Shown: positions 53,352 to 62,868 of the stretch, piece by piece
How the letters are laid out: each line of letters begins with the position of its first letter
Numbering within the stretch: position 1 is the stretch's first letter
Assembly: GCA_903844155.1 (NCBI GenBank)
Contig: CAIMSU010000070.1
Location: 17,406 to 81,405, forward strand
Length of the DNA stretch: 64,000 bases
Reading direction: 5' to 3'
Source of the DNA: an uncultured Pseudomonadota bacterium
GTDB taxonomy: Bacteria; Myxococcota_A; UBA796; SXON01
The notes under the pieces: generated by a model
Told to the model about the DNA's origin: nothing
The model's database searches: none
Seen by the model: the letters and a program-made list of their open reading frames with translations, nothing else
Position numbers and translations under genes: made by a program

Positions 53352-54995
53352 TCACGGCGCCGTCGCCGAGTCCCCCGTCCCCGAATCCCCCGAATCCGAA
53401 CTTCCCGAGTCCGACAGGCCGGAATCCGCAGCCTGCGAGTCCCTGCCGCTGTCCGAGGCCGCCGTGTCCGATCCCGCTGTGTCCCCGGCGTCGCCGGAGT
53501 CCGCGCCGCCGCCTGTGTCAGATCCGACGGTGGGCGCCACGATGAGCATGCTGAACCTCCCATCGTCGCCAGTGATCGCGCTTCCAAGCTGCAGATTCGC
53601 GACACCATCCCACACTTCCACGACCGTGTTCGCCGAGACCCCGGCCGAGGACGAGATCTGCCCCGCCAGCGTCACACCCGTCCGCAGGCTGACCGAGGGG
53701 TCGCCGTCGAGCGGCAGGTCAACCCGGGTGAGCGCGGCGCCGCTGGACACCGGAGGCGCGCAGGCGAGCGTGTAGTCGACCGCTGGGAACGTCAGGGTGT
53801 AGGTTCCCTTTCCGTCGGTCGTCGCGGTGTAGACGTAGCCGGACCAGCCGACCTCGGTCGCGGTCACGGTCACGCCGGATGCCGGCCCGCCCTCCGGCAG
53901 GTTCACGACGCCGGTGACCGTGCGGTCCGGAGCCAGCGCGACCGCCGGCATGTCGGTCGACCCCGCCCGCGCGGTGACCGACGTCGAAACCGGAGTGAGC
54001 GCATCGCCGTAGGCCGGGAGGACGTCCATGCGGAACTGCCCAGGAACAACACGGACAACGAAGCTACCGGTCGCGTCCGTGGTGGTGTCCGCGGTCAAGT
54101 CGCCGCCGCCGTCGAGCGCGGTGGACGTGAGCCGGACGGTCGCGCCGGCGACGGGCGCGGCGGCCTGGTCGACGATGCTGCCCGTCACCACCGCGGAGCT
54201 CACCGCGCCGATCTCGAGGTTCGCGGCGGTGCCATCCGTGCTGGCGTCCAGGGTCGTGGACACGCTCGGCAGCACGACGTCCACGCCCGAGAGCCCGCCC
54301 TGGACCGTGAGCGTGTAGGCGCCCGCGTCTGCCAGTCGCGCGACGTACCAGCCGTCCGCGTCCGTGTAGAACACCGACGACGACACCGCCGGCCCGGGAG
54401 CGGTCTGCGTCAACACCAACGGCGCCTTGGCCTCGCCGACACCTTCAGCGGTCACCCGGCCAAAAAGCGGCGAGCCCTCGGAGAGATCCTGCGACAGGTC
54501 GCGGTCCTGCAGGAAGGACTGCCCCCCGAACGTGTGCGCCGGCGTGACCGACGCGTCGTTCGGCGTGATCGTCAGGTCGTAGCCGGAGTCCGCCGGAAGC
54601 AGGAGGCTGAAGAACCCGGTCTCGTCGGCGTGCGCGGCGACGTTCTGGACGGTCCCGGACTTGGTGAGCTGCACCGTCCCCGCGAACGGCTCCGGATCCG
54701 TCGGCGCTCCGGCAGCGCTCCACGGATGGGCAATTTCGGCGGTGAGGAAGCCTGAGAGGGTGATCGTGTCCTTCAGCGTGATGTCCGCCGCCGGGTAGCC
54801 GCTGCCGTCCTGCAAGGGCAGGATGGGCTTGGTCTGGGGAAGAAAGCCGTTGCCGTCTCCCGGGTACACATTGACGACGAGCGTGCCGGGCTGCATGGCG
54901 TTGGCGCTGTCGACCTCCCCCGGGCGGCCGTTGAGCGACATCTCCGAGCAGCCCAAAAGGGCGGTCATGGCGGTCATGGCGAGCACGGGGTTCAC
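53352..54995 (-). CDS. Lipoprotein with carboxypeptidase-regulatory-like domains and Ser/Asp tail
   Basis: The ~547-residue protein has a lipoprotein signal ending ALLGC (Cys16), then about five Ig-like/CarboxypepD_reg-type repeats (FGRVTAEGVGEAKAPLVL, VTGSIVDQAAAPVAGATVRL, VTGVVNLPEGGPASGVTVTATEV, LAGQISSSAGVSANTVVEV), each with TDADG, TDATG or TDGKG turns. The last ~55 residues are a Ser/Asp/Gly/Thr-rich tail, perhaps surface-exposed. GTG 54995 overlaps the upstream lipoprotein stop by 4 nt with GGAGGG just before. It lies downstream of a Ser/Thr kinase. Confidence 0.75.
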   Translation of the reverse strand: MNPVLAMTAMTALLGCSEMSLNGRPGEVDSANAMQPGTLVVNVYPGDGNGFLPQTKPILPLQDGSGYPAADITLKDTITLSGFLTAEIAHPWSAAGAPTDPEPFAGTVQLTKSGTVQNVAAHADETGFFSLLLPADSGYDLTITPNDASVTPAHTFGGQSFLQDRDLSQDLSEGSPLFGRVTAEGVGEAKAPLVLTQTAPGPAVSSSVFYTDADGWYVARLADAGAYTLTVQGGLSGVDVVLPSVSTTLDASTDGTAANLEIGAVSSAVVTGSIVDQAAAPVAGATVRLTSTALDGGGDLTADTTTDATGSFVVRVVPGQFRMDVLPAYGDALTPVSTSVTARAGSTDMPAVALAPDRTVTGVVNLPEGGPASGVTVTATEVGWSGYVYTATTDGKGTYTLTFPAVDYTLACAPPVSSGAALTRVDLPLDGDPSVSLRTGVTLAGQISSSAGVSANTVVEVWDGVANLQLGSAITGDDGRFSMLIVAPTVGSDTGGGADSGDAGDTAGSDTAASDSGRDSQAADSGLSDSGSSDSGDSGTGDSATAP

Positions 54996-55477
54996 GAGCC
55001 CTCCAGGGTCCATTGGTAGGTGAGGTCTGGGTTGACGCCGTCGGAGACGTCCACCTTGAGCTTCTGCGTGCCGAAGCCGGCGTAGGGGGTGATGGTGACT
55101 TCCTGGGTTTGATCGCCGGTCAACGGGCCGAGGTTCGCGGCGCTCTGGTAGCCGTCGCGCGACAGGGTCCAGATGAAGGTGAGCGCGTCCGAGTCACTGA
55201 CCGTCATGACAAAATGCTGGGGGAAACTGCCGAGAACGACGGGGTCCGTGTTCGTCGGACTCGGCTCGCCCTTGGTCTTGGGCGGCGCGTTCTTCGCGTA
55301 CGGGATGGGCACCCAGTAGAGGCATCCGGAGATTGGCGAGAGAGCGACCATGCCAACCACGATGCACACGCCGTGCCACACCGTCGACGATGCTGTCTGG
55401 AAGCGGCTCGGCGCACCAGCGCCCGTCAGCCTGCGAACCCTCGCTGAGCACCGTCGTGACAGCGCTGTCGTGGTCAC
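54992..55477 (-). CDS. Small lipoprotein with Ig-like domain
   Basis: The 161-residue protein starts at GTG 55477 inside the kinase stop (GTGA). A longish N-region with Arg leads to a hydrophobic stretch ending SPISGC, a good lipobox. The mature ~110 residues contain LTFIWTLSRDGYQS and LTYQWTLEGS, beta-strands suggestive of a PKD/Ig-like fold. It overlaps the next lipoprotein by 4 nt. Function unknown; co-translation with the kinase suggests related roles. Confidence 0.65.
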   Translation of the reverse strand: MTTTALSRRCSARVRRLTGAGAPSRFQTASSTVWHGVCIVVGMVALSPISGCLYWVPIPYAKNAPPKTKGEPSPTNTDPVVLGSFPQHFVMTVSDSDALTFIWTLSRDGYQSAANLGPLTGDQTQEVTITPYAGFGTQKLKVDVSDGVNPDLTYQWTLEGS

Positions 55478-57324
55478 GGGTTCACCCAGGGGTCCACCGT
55501 GGCGGGCACCACGACCGTCTCCCCGCCAAAGCGCTTGGGGATCGCCGACTTCAGCGTCTTGTCGCCACACGTGAACACGACTGGCGTCCCCGGCTCGGGT
55601 TCAAGCAGGTCAAAGCTCCCGACCTTGCCCTTGGTGCCGTAGGGCACGCCGCCGACGGTGTAGGTGCACTCCGCGGGGATGTCCGGGTTGATGAGGACGG
55701 TGACCGGCTTCCGCTTGAGATCGGCCTGTTCGATGACTTGATCGCCGGGCTTCGCGTCGAACGCGACCGACCAGTCCTCCGTGGAGCGGTTCTTGAGGAC
55801 GAGCGTGTGGTGGCCGACGGAGACCGTCAGCGGCGCCTTTCGGGTTGCCACCCAGGTGTCGGGCGGGCCGCCGAAGATGTGGCCGACGGGCTTGTCGTCG
55901 AGCCAGACCTCGGCGGGCACGCTGCAGACGACGACGAGGGAGGCGGTCGTCACCACGGGCGCAGCGGTCGGGGCCGCGGTGGGGACGAGGGCGATGGCAG
56001 CGGCGACGGGCGGATCGGTCAGGCGCCTGGGCGCGAGCGGGAGGGCGACGGTGTGCGGCACGGGCACGGCCGTGGCGACATCGCCAGCGACGGCGACCGC
56101 CGGTGGACTCGTGGCGGGGGCTGTCGGCGGGGTCGTTACCGATCCCGCGGTTGCGACGACGGGAGCCACCGGCTTGACCGGCTGCGGCAGCGACGACGCT
56201 CGGAGCCACCACACCCCCAGCGCGCCGACCAGGCCGAACGAACAGGCGAGGAGGGCGAGCCACCGTCGCGGCGAGGCCTCAGGCGCTGGCGGCTGATGAA
56301 GCCCCTGGATCAACGCCAGGACTTCCGCGTTGTTCTCGTCCAGCGCGAGCAGCCGATTGAAGAGCTGCAAGGCGCCGAGGTGGTCGCCGCCCGCGAGGCG
56401 CTCCTTGCCCTTGCGCAACAGGACAGGCTCGATGTGAGCACGGATGGCCGCGGCGCACCCCTCCGGGTTGACCAGGTAATTGGCAACCTGCAACGCCGGA
56501 TGATCGAGCGTCAGCTCCACCTCGGTCAGCGTCGCGAGCAGCGCAACGCGGGCGTCTTCAGCCACCGCATACCGGTCCTCCGGCAGTGGCTGCAGGAGCT
56601 TCTCCACCACCGCCGCGAACGTCGGCGAGACCGCCGGCGCAAGCTCGAGCACCTCCGGCCGGTTGCCATCGATGATGTTCTTCAGGATGACGCTGGCGTT
56701 TCCGCCGCTGAACGGCACGTGGCCGGTCACCGAGTGGAACAGACACGTCCCGAGGCTGAAGAGATCGCTCCGTCCGTCCAACGGCTGATCCTGCGCCTGT
56801 TGCGGGCTCATGTACGCGGGCGAGCCGAGCAGCGAGCCGTCGAGCGTGATGGAGCCCTCGTCCAGCACCCGCGCGACTCCGAAATCCATGAGCTTCACCT
56901 TGCCATCCCGCCGGACCATCACGTTCTCGGGCTTGATGTCGCGGTGGATGACCTGGGCCGTGTGCGCAAAGCCCAGGGCGCTACAGAGCTCGATGCCGAT
57001 GACCGCGGCGATCTCGGACGGAAGCGTCCCATGTTCCTGCAAAAGCCCAAGGAGCGTCGTCCCGTCGACCAGCTCGGTGACGATGTAGCAGTCGTCCGCG
57101 CCCTGGCCCGAATAATCCAGGATCGACACGATGTTCTGGTGCGAGAGGCGGCCGACTGCGCGGGCCTCACGGTTGAAGCGCTCGCGGTAGCGCTTGGAGG
57201 CGGAGAGGTGCGGGTGCAGCACCTTGATGGCCACGTCGTTGCCGATCGCCATGTGCCGACCGCGGTAGACCGTGGCCGTCGCGCCCTCCCCAAGCTTCTG
57301 GAGGACCTCGTATTTGTCGATCAC
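55474..57324 (-). CDS. Transmembrane Ser/Thr protein kinase with PEGA-like tail
   Basis: The 616-residue kinase has a Hanks-type catalytic domain (about 1-270): P-loop LGEGATATVY, Lys in VAIKVL, HRDIKPENVMV, DFGVARV and GSPAYMSPQ, so it should be active. A helical juxtamembrane region with LLRKGKERLAGGDHLGAL (about 290-340) precedes a membrane helix (about 345-365). An Ala/Pro/Val linker follows, and then a periplasmic beta-rich part (about 470-610) with PAEVWLDDKPVGH and VGGVPYGTKGKV resembling PEGA repeats. GTG 57324 is chosen because the kinase fold begins there; the frame extends upstream. It leads an operon with two lipoproteins. Confidence 0.9.
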   Translation of the reverse strand: MIDKYEVLQKLGEGATATVYRGRHMAIGNDVAIKVLHPHLSASKRYRERFNREARAVGRLSHQNIVSILDYSGQGADDCYIVTELVDGTTLLGLLQEHGTLPSEIAAVIGIELCSALGFAHTAQVIHRDIKPENVMVRRDGKVKLMDFGVARVLDEGSITLDGSLLGSPAYMSPQQAQDQPLDGRSDLFSLGTCLFHSVTGHVPFSGGNASVILKNIIDGNRPEVLELAPAVSPTFAAVVEKLLQPLPEDRYAVAEDARVALLATLTEVELTLDHPALQVANYLVNPEGCAAAIRAHIEPVLLRKGKERLAGGDHLGALQLFNRLLALDENNAEVLALIQGLHQPPAPEASPRRWLALLACSFGLVGALGVWWLRASSLPQPVKPVAPVVATAGSVTTPPTAPATSPPAVAVAGDVATAVPVPHTVALPLAPRRLTDPPVAAAIALVPTAAPTAAPVVTTASLVVVCSVPAEVWLDDKPVGHIFGGPPDTWVATRKAPLTVSVGHHTLVLKNRSTEDWSVAFDAKPGDQVIEQADLKRKPVTVLINPDIPAECTYTVGGVPYGTKGKVGSFDLLEPEPGTPVVFTCGDKTLKSAIPKRFGGETVVVPATVDPWVNP

Positions 57325-57405
57325 GCTTCCGATCAAGGCACAGTTCCCGTGCGGCAAGGCACATAGCTTAGCCGGGCCGGGGGCGAGCGGGATACCCGGG
57401 CAGCG

Positions 57406-58245
57406 ATGTGGGCCTGCCTCGTTGCATTCGCGCATGCCGCCGAGCCGTCACCGGCCGGGGAGCCCCCGGCCCCACCGAGCGAGCCCGCGAGCGAGCAAGC
57501 AACCCCGCCTGCGGTCACCGCACCGGTCGTGCCTGCGGCCTCCCCGATCGTGGACACGACCACCGCGGCCCGTCACCGCGTGAACGCCGCGATCTCGCTC
57601 TACCAGGCGGGCGAGACGGCGCAGGCAAAGCACATCCTCCTCTCGATCTTGAGCGACTCGCAGGTCACCTCCGACGACGACAAGGAGGACGCGTACGCCT
57701 GGCTAGCGGACATCGATTTTGCGGAGACCGGCATCGCCGGCGCCCAGTCGGTCATGGCCTCGCTCCTTGCCCGGGACCCCGACTACGCGATGGATCCGAT
57801 GGAGCATCCGCCCGATTTCTGCGATGCCTTTGAGCACCTGCGCGCCGACCTCAAGGCTGCGGTTCCGAAGGCGCACCCGCACCCCTACCCGTGGCAGTTC
57901 GGGCTGCCCTTCGGCGTCGGCTACTTCGTCGAGGGAAAGCCGCTCCCCGGCGTGGTTTTCGGCACGCTGCAGACGGCTGGACTGGCGACGAGCCTCGTCA
58001 CGCGCGTGCTGATGGCCAACATCCAGCACTCGGGCGATCCCGAGGGCATCGCCGTGGGTGACACGGCGGGCGCAAGCCAATTCGTCACGTTGCGGGCGAC
58101 GAACCTCGTGAGCGTGTGCGTGGGCTGGAGCGCGTGGGGGATCCCGCTGGTGGTCGAGACCGCGAAGTGGAGCGCGCATCCGGGCCCGCGCGTTGGGACG
58201 ATCGAGCTGCGGCCCAACGGCGTGGCGCTCTCCGGCACCTTTTGA
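57406..58245 (+). CDS. Secreted TPR-like protein
   Basis: The 279-residue protein has a short signal MWACLVAFAHA|AEP and a Pro/Ala/Glu-rich linker (about 15-50), then a TPR-like helical region (about 52-145; AARHRVNAAISLYQAGETAQAKHILLSIL) and a C-terminal hydrophobic region (about 165-245) resembling small repeated membrane segments (FGLPFGVGYFVEGKPLPGVVFG, DUF5683-like). It is the first plus-strand gene after the divergent kinase. Function unknown. Confidence 0.6.
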   Translation: MWACLVAFAHAAEPSPAGEPPAPPSEPASEQATPPAVTAPVVPAASPIVDTTTAARHRVNAAISLYQAGETAQAKHILLSILSDSQVTSDDDKEDAYAWLADIDFAETGIAGAQSVMASLLARDPDYAMDPMEHPPDFCDAFEHLRADLKAAVPKAHPHPYPWQFGLPFGVGYFVEGKPLPGVVFGTLQTAGLATSLVTRVLMANIQHSGDPEGIAVGDTAGASQFVTLRATNLVSVCVGWSAWGIPLVVETAKWSAHPGPRVGTIELRPNGVALSGTF

Positions 58246-58309
58246 GGCAGCGGAAGGCCCGCGCCGGCGCTACACTCGCGCGCATTGCACCCCACTCCGG
58301 AGGCCCTTC

Positions 58310-59536
58310 ATGCTCCTGCTCCTGACCCTCGCCGCCTGCGGCAAGCACGTTGACGACAGCGCCGCTCCCGCGTCCGTGACCTATTACAAGGACGTCCGGC
58401 CGATCCTGGACAATACGTGCGCGCGCTGCCACAACGACAACGGCATCTCCAAGTCCTTCGACGACCCGGCCGTAGCACAGAGCGAAGCCGCTACGATGAA
58501 GGCCTACACGCAGTCCGGCTACATGCCGCCTCCCGCGCCGACCACCTCGTGCCGGGAGTACGCCAATTCCGACCGTTACCTGCTCAGCGACACGGACAAG
58601 GCCACCATCGCCGCCTGGGCCGACGCCGGCGCCCCGCTCGGCGACGTCGTGGCCGACACCCGCGACACGACGCTTGAGCAACTGTCGTACTACGACCTTG
58701 AGATCAAGGCGTCGCAGCCCTACTCCCCGGTCTTCACGAACGGCAACGTGAACGACTACCGCTGCTTCCTGATCGACCTGAACAACGCGACCCAGGAGTA
58801 CATCACGGCGATGCAGGCGGAGGTCGACAACACCAAGATCGTCCACCACGTCGTCCTCTTCCAGCCAGACGGCACCGACGATCTCTACGCGGACGGCACC
58901 GATCCGCACGACGGCTTTTCTTGCAGCGGCCTTGGCCAGCAGAACTGGCAGACGCTCGGCGCCTGGGGGCCGGGCGACAACCCGACCGTCATGCCCGCGG
59001 GCATCGGCATCCCGCTCGCGCCCAACTCGCAGGTCGTGCTGCAGATGCACTACTTCGACAGCTTTGACGGTGCCAATCTTGAGACGGACCAGAGCGGCTA
59101 CGGCATGCAGCTCGCATCGTCGGTGGACCACACCGCCACCAACTACGCGACCGGCCCGACCAATTTCACCATCCCCGCCAACGACAACGCCTACAGCAGC
59201 CACAAGTCCTACAAGTGGACGTCCTCCGACGAGATCATCGCCGTCTGGCCCCACATGCACCTGCTCGGCTCCGGCTTTGACGAGACCGTCACCCACACGG
59301 ACGGCACGGAGGACTGCCTCCTGCACATGGACTCGTGGGACTTCCACAACCAGGTCACCGCCAACTTCCTCGCGCCCGAGCCGCTCGTTGCGGGCGACAA
59401 GCTGAAAGTCACGTGTACCTGGGACAATTCGGCGGACAACCCGAACCAGTACAACGATCCGCCCATCGACGTCTCCTTCGGCGAAGGCACGACGGACGAG
59501 ATGTGCTTCGGGTTCACGCTGGTCGCGACGCAGTAG
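58310..59536 (+). CDS. Cytochrome c domain fused to copper type II monooxygenase (PHM/DBM-like), lipoprotein
   Basis: ATG 58310 (GGAGG 6 nt upstream) gives MLLLLTLAAC, a very short lipoprotein signal. Residues about 20-105 are a cytochrome c domain with heme motif CARCH (C37, C40, H41) and possible axial Met in GYMPP. Residues about 140-405 look like a PHM/DBM-type copper monooxygenase with all six ligands visible: HH (179/180), H247 in QMHYF, HMH (315/317) and M398 in EMCFGF. Cu-dependent hydroxylation with heme-mediated electron supply is inferred. It ends 3 nt before the convergent small membrane-protein gene. Confidence 0.8.
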   Translation: MLLLLTLAACGKHVDDSAAPASVTYYKDVRPILDNTCARCHNDNGISKSFDDPAVAQSEAATMKAYTQSGYMPPPAPTTSCREYANSDRYLLSDTDKATIAAWADAGAPLGDVVADTRDTTLEQLSYYDLEIKASQPYSPVFTNGNVNDYRCFLIDLNNATQEYITAMQAEVDNTKIVHHVVLFQPDGTDDLYADGTDPHDGFSCSGLGQQNWQTLGAWGPGDNPTVMPAGIGIPLAPNSQVVLQMHYFDSFDGANLETDQSGYGMQLASSVDHTATNYATGPTNFTIPANDNAYSSHKSYKWTSSDEIIAVWPHMHLLGSGFDETVTHTDGTEDCLLHMDSWDFHNQVTANFLAPEPLVAGDKLKVTCTWDNSADNPNQYNDPPIDVSFGEGTTDEMCFGFTLVATQ

Positions 59537-59539
59537 CGC

Positions 59540-59848
59540 CTACCCCCTGGGCACGATCAGCTTGTTGGTGACGTCCTCGCCGCCCTTCAAGTTCGTGTAC
59601 AGCGACATGATCGAGTAGATCGGCCCGAACGGGAAGCCCCACCAGCCGGCGACGAGCGTGAGCAGCGTGTAGGGCAAGCCCTTGACCGCGCCGCTCTCGC
59701 CCTTCTTGATGAAGTGTACGTCCGAGCTGCGTTTGAACGTCATGACCACGATCGAGATGGTGTAGCTGAAATAGACCAGCTTCGCGCCATCATTGCACGC
59801 GGCGATGATGTCCTTGTCGGACATGCCCTCTGCGCCGGAGACGGCCAT
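59540..59848 (-). CDS. Small membrane protein downstream of glyA
   Basis: The 102-residue protein starts at ATG 59848, one base after the glyA stop, so it is probably co-translated with glyA. It has two hydrophobic stretches (about 23-40, LVYFSYTISIVVM, and 60-85, LPYTLLTLVAGWWGFPFGPIYSIMSL) followed by NLKGGEDVT. I have seen this GWWGxPxGPIYxI pattern in uncharacterised small membrane proteins; no function is known to me. Confidence 0.65.
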   Translation of the reverse strand: MAVSGAEGMSDKDIIAACNDGAKLVYFSYTISIVVMTFKRSSDVHFIKKGESGAVKGLPYTLLTLVAGWWGFPFGPIYSIMSLYTNLKGGEDVTNKLIVPRG

Positions 59849-59849
59849 G

Positions 59850-61115
59850 CTACACCAGCCCCGGCACGGGGTGGACCGCACAGAGTGCGTGAATCTCCGC
59901 CTTCACTCGGCCAATCCGGTCGGCGTCCTCGCGGTGGTCGAGCGCGTCGGCGATGAGGTCGGCGATGCGGACGGCGTCCGCGGTGACACAGCCGCGGGTG
60001 GTCATCGCCGGCGTGCCGAGGCGGATGCCGCTGGTGACGAAGGGGCTGCGCTTTTCGTTGGGGACGGTGTTCTTGTTGACGGTGATGCCGGCGCGGCCCA
60101 GCGCCTCTTCGGCGTCCTTCCCGGAGTAGGGTTTGTCCGAAAGATCCATCAACATCAGGTGATTGTCGGTCCCGCCGCTCACGAGCGCGAACCCACGCTC
60201 CTGCAAGCGCGTCGCCATCGCCTGCGCGTTGTCGAGCACCTGCTGCTGGTAGGCGCGGAACTCCGGGCGTAGCGCCTCGCCAAAGGCCACGGCCTTCGCC
60301 GCGATGATGTGCATGAGCGGGCCGCCCTGGCTGCCGGGGAACACGGCGGAATTGAGCGCCTTCATCGCGTCACCCTTCGCCATCGCGATGCCGCCCCGAG
60401 GCCCGCGCAGGGTCTTGTGGGTGGTCGTGGTGACGTAGTCGCAGTGCGGGACGGGCGACGGGTGCAGGCCGACGGCGACGAGCCCGGCGACGTGCGCGAT
60501 GTCTGCGAGGAGCAAAGCGCCCACTTCGTCCGCGACGGACCGGAAGGCCGCGAAGTCCCAGAGGCGCGGGTAGGCAGAGGCGCCCGTCACGATCACGCGC
60601 GGGCGCTCCCGCAGCGCGATCTCGCGGACCACGTTCATGTCGATTCGCCCGGTCGAATCGACCTTGTAGTGGACGGCCCGGTAGAGCTTGCCCGAGCTGT
60701 TGGCGGGCGAGCCGTGCGTGAGGTGCCCGCCGTTCGAAAGGTCCAGGCCGAGCAGGCAGTCACCCGGCTTCAAGCAGGACAAGTAGACCGCGGCGTTCGC
60801 CTGCGCGCCGGAATGCGGTTGCACGTTGACGCCCATGCCGTGCCGAGCGCCGTTCCCGTCGGGCGCGTCGAACAGCGCCAGTGCCCGCTCCCGCGCGATG
60901 TCCTCGACCTGGTCGACGATGCCGCAGCCGCCGTAGTAGCGCTTGCCGGGCAGGCCCTCGGCGTACTTGTTGGTCAGGCACGAGCCCGCCGCCGCCATGA
61001 CCGCCGCGGAGGCGTAGTTCTCGGACGCGATGAGCTCCAGATCCTCGCGCTGTCGGGCTTCCTCGGCTTGAATCAAGGACCAGATGGCGGGGTCGGCGGC
61101 GGCGACGGGGTTCAT
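59850..61115 (-). CDS. glyA: Serine hydroxymethyltransferase
   Basis: GlyA interconverts serine and glycine with tetrahydrofolate. The 421-residue enzyme has [10 protein letters not shown] near the N-terminus, [27 protein letters not shown] and the PLP-binding Lys in [14 protein letters not shown] (about 222-235), with [17 protein letters not shown] earlier; all are family hallmarks. Start at 61115 (MNPVAAADP). It is divergent from the Uma2 gene and couples to a small membrane-protein gene. Confidence 0.96.
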   Translation of the reverse strand: MNPVAAADPAIWSLIQAEEARQREDLELIASENYASAAVMAAAGSCLTNKYAEGLPGKRYYGGCGIVDQVEDIARERALALFDAPDGNGARHGMGVNVQPHSGAQANAAVYLSCLKPGDCLLGLDLSNGGHLTHGSPANSSGKLYRAVHYKVDSTGRIDMNVVREIALRERPRVIVTGASAYPRLWDFAAFRSVADEVGALLLADIAHVAGLVAVGLHPSPVPHCDYVTTTTHKTLRGPRGGIAMAKGDAMKALNSAVFPGSQGGPLMHIIAAKAVAFGEALRPEFRAYQQQVLDNAQAMATRLQERGFALVSGGTDNHLMLMDLSDKPYSGKDAEEALGRAGITVNKNTVPNEKRSPFVTSGIRLGTPAMTTRGCVTADAVRIADLIADALDHREDADRIGRVKAEIHALCAVHPVPGLV

Positions 61116-61205
61116 CAGCGGGGCTCCGAGGGGTGCTCGAGGATTTAGCGCGGCGCGTTCCGGAGCGCCGCCGGTGTCGGCCCGGCTCGCCAGTCACCGG
61201 ACGGC

Positions 61206-61211
61206 TATACT
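61206..61211 (+). promoter_or_regulatory. -10 element of a probable leaderless gene at 61219
   Basis: TATACT ends 7 nt before ATG 61219, with no Shine-Dalgarno sequence in the gap (CGATGCC). It fits a leaderless transcript of the Uma2-type gene. Confidence 0.5.
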
Positions 61212-61218
61212 CGATGCC

Positions 61219-61785
61219 ATGTACGCGCTCCGCCACCACGAATTCACAGTCGAGGACTACTTCGAACATGAGCTGAGTTCCCGGGCGCGCCATGAGTTCT
61301 ACGACGGTGCCATTCTGGTCATGTCAGGCGCGTCGACCCGGCACGTCACCATCACCGGCAACACGTTCGTCGCACTCCACCGCCGCGTCGGGCGGGCGTG
61401 CCGCGCCTTCGTCTCCGAGCAGCGGATCGTGACCGGCGACGACCTCTACACCTACCCGGACGTCCTGGTCGCGTGCGGCGCGCTGGACTTCTACAAGGTC
61501 CAGGGCACCGGCACGCTCCGAAACCCGTCCTTGCTCGTCGAGGTGCTTTCGCCCTCGACGCGCAGCTACGACCTCGGGGAAAAGCTGGCGCACTACCAGA
61601 CCATCGCCAGCCTGAAGGAAGTGATCTTCATCGAGCAGGACATCGTCGACGTGCTTCACCTCCGGCGAGCGGCGTCGGGTTGGGAGCAGGAGCGGTTCGT
61701 GACGCTGACTGACGTGATCCCGCTTCGAACGCTGCGTAGAGGGCTGCCGCTCAGCGAGGTCTACGCCCGGGCGTTCGAGCTGTAG
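61219..61785 (+). CDS. Uma2-family (DUF820) putative restriction-like endonuclease
   Basis: The 188-residue protein has the PD-(D/E)xK-like core of Uma2 proteins: HEFYDGAILVMSGAS, TYPDVLVACG (catalytic Asp), LLVEVLSPSTRSYDLGEKLAHYQTIASLKEVIFIEQ (Glu in the next strand). The family is abundant in cyanobacteria and multi-copy in many genomes; target unknown. ATG 61219 with upstream TATACT is the likely start. No partner toxin or antitoxin is adjacent. Confidence 0.88.
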   Translation: MYALRHHEFTVEDYFEHELSSRARHEFYDGAILVMSGASTRHVTITGNTFVALHRRVGRACRAFVSEQRIVTGDDLYTYPDVLVACGALDFYKVQGTGTLRNPSLLVEVLSPSTRSYDLGEKLAHYQTIASLKEVIFIEQDIVDVLHLRRAASGWEQERFVTLTDVIPLRTLRRGLPLSEVYARAFEL

Positions 61786-61824
61786 GAGGAGCGCAATCGC
61801 TTCGCGCTGAGCCCGACCCAGGTG

Positions 61825-61830
61825 TAGACT
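61825..61830 (+). promoter_or_regulatory. -10 element of a probable leaderless gene at 61837
   Basis: TAGACT ends 6 nt before ATG 61837, with no ribosome-binding site between (TCGGTC). It fits a leaderless transcript. Confidence 0.5.
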
Positions 61831-61836
61831 TCGGTC

Positions 61837-62856
61837 ATGCTCGTCCTCCTCCTCGCGTGCGCCGCCCCTCCCACAGACACGCGGAGCTACGCCGACAAGT
61901 ACCTGTCGGGGCAGTATGACGACACGGCGGGGGATGGGGCGACGGGGGATTCGGGCGACCGGGATACGGCGACCGGCGGTGACAGCGGCGAGACTCACGC
62001 CTCCGACCCGCCCGTCAACGCGGACATTCCCTGGGCCGACTGTCAGTTGGACGGCGCGGACGGCGACGGGAACACGTTCCAGTACCGCTACAACGAGGAC
62101 GGGCACTACGTCTCCTACGTCTACGAGTGGGGCCGGGGCGACGCGGCCGACCTCACTGAGGCGGTCACCTACCAGAACGGCTTGGAGACCGAGTTCACGA
62201 AGGACAAAAAGAGCGACGGCAGCATCGACTACCGTGAAGCCTACACGTACGCTGACGGCTTGGAGTCCACGGCGTCCTACGACAACAACGGCGACGGCGT
62301 CTATGACGAGCTCGTCGCCTTTACGTACGACGCCGACGGTTGCCTCGCCGGCGGGATGATCGACCGCGACGGGGACGGCACTATCGACTCCGTGTACGTG
62401 GCCAGGTGTGACGACGCCGGCCGCGTCGTCGACCTCACCGAAGATGACGGGCCCGACGGCACCATCGACTTCCGCTGGACGACCGCGATCACCACCGACA
62501 ACGAGGGGGACACCACCTACGACGAGCTCCAGGACGACGCCGACGACGGCACCATCGACGCGACACGGCTGTGGACCGTGAACTCGGACGGCAACGACCT
62601 GCACGACGAGGCCGACGCGGATGGCAGCGGGTTCGCGGACTACGCCGAGGACTACGTCTGGGACGGCACCACGCTTCAGACCGTCACCTACCTGTACAAC
62701 GACCGCGACGGCACGTTGACGAGCTCCGACGTCGACACGTACGCACACGACGCCTACGGCCGATGGACGGGCCGAAGCTGGGTCATGACGTACGCCTCCA
62801 GCGGTGGATCCATTTCCGGCGCCTGGACCGGCTACTGGACCTGCCCGACCCCCTGA
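61837..62856 (+). CDS. Lipoprotein with repeated Asp-rich DGDGxxD motifs
   Basis: ATG 61837 gives MLVLLLAC, a very short lipoprotein signal (Cys8). An Asp/Thr/Gly-rich linker (about 20-60) follows, then ~250 residues built of repeats of about 20-25 residues with Asp-rich turns (DGDGNTF, DNNGDGVYD, DRDGDGTID, DGPDGTIDF, DADDGTIDA, DADGSGFAD, DRDGTLTS) and aromatic strands (TYADG, FTYDADG). This resembles YD-repeat/RHS-like or Ca-binding beta-structure. Probably a surface protein; function unknown. Confidence 0.65.
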   Translation: MLVLLLACAAPPTDTRSYADKYLSGQYDDTAGDGATGDSGDRDTATGGDSGETHASDPPVNADIPWADCQLDGADGDGNTFQYRYNEDGHYVSYVYEWGRGDAADLTEAVTYQNGLETEFTKDKKSDGSIDYREAYTYADGLESTASYDNNGDGVYDELVAFTYDADGCLAGGMIDRDGDGTIDSVYVARCDDAGRVVDLTEDDGPDGTIDFRWTTAITTDNEGDTTYDELQDDADDGTIDATRLWTVNSDGNDLHDEADADGSGFADYAEDYVWDGTTLQTVTYLYNDRDGTLTSSDVDTYAHDAYGRWTGRSWVMTYASSGGSISGAWTGYWTCPTP

Positions 62857-62868
62857 CCCGGCCACCCT

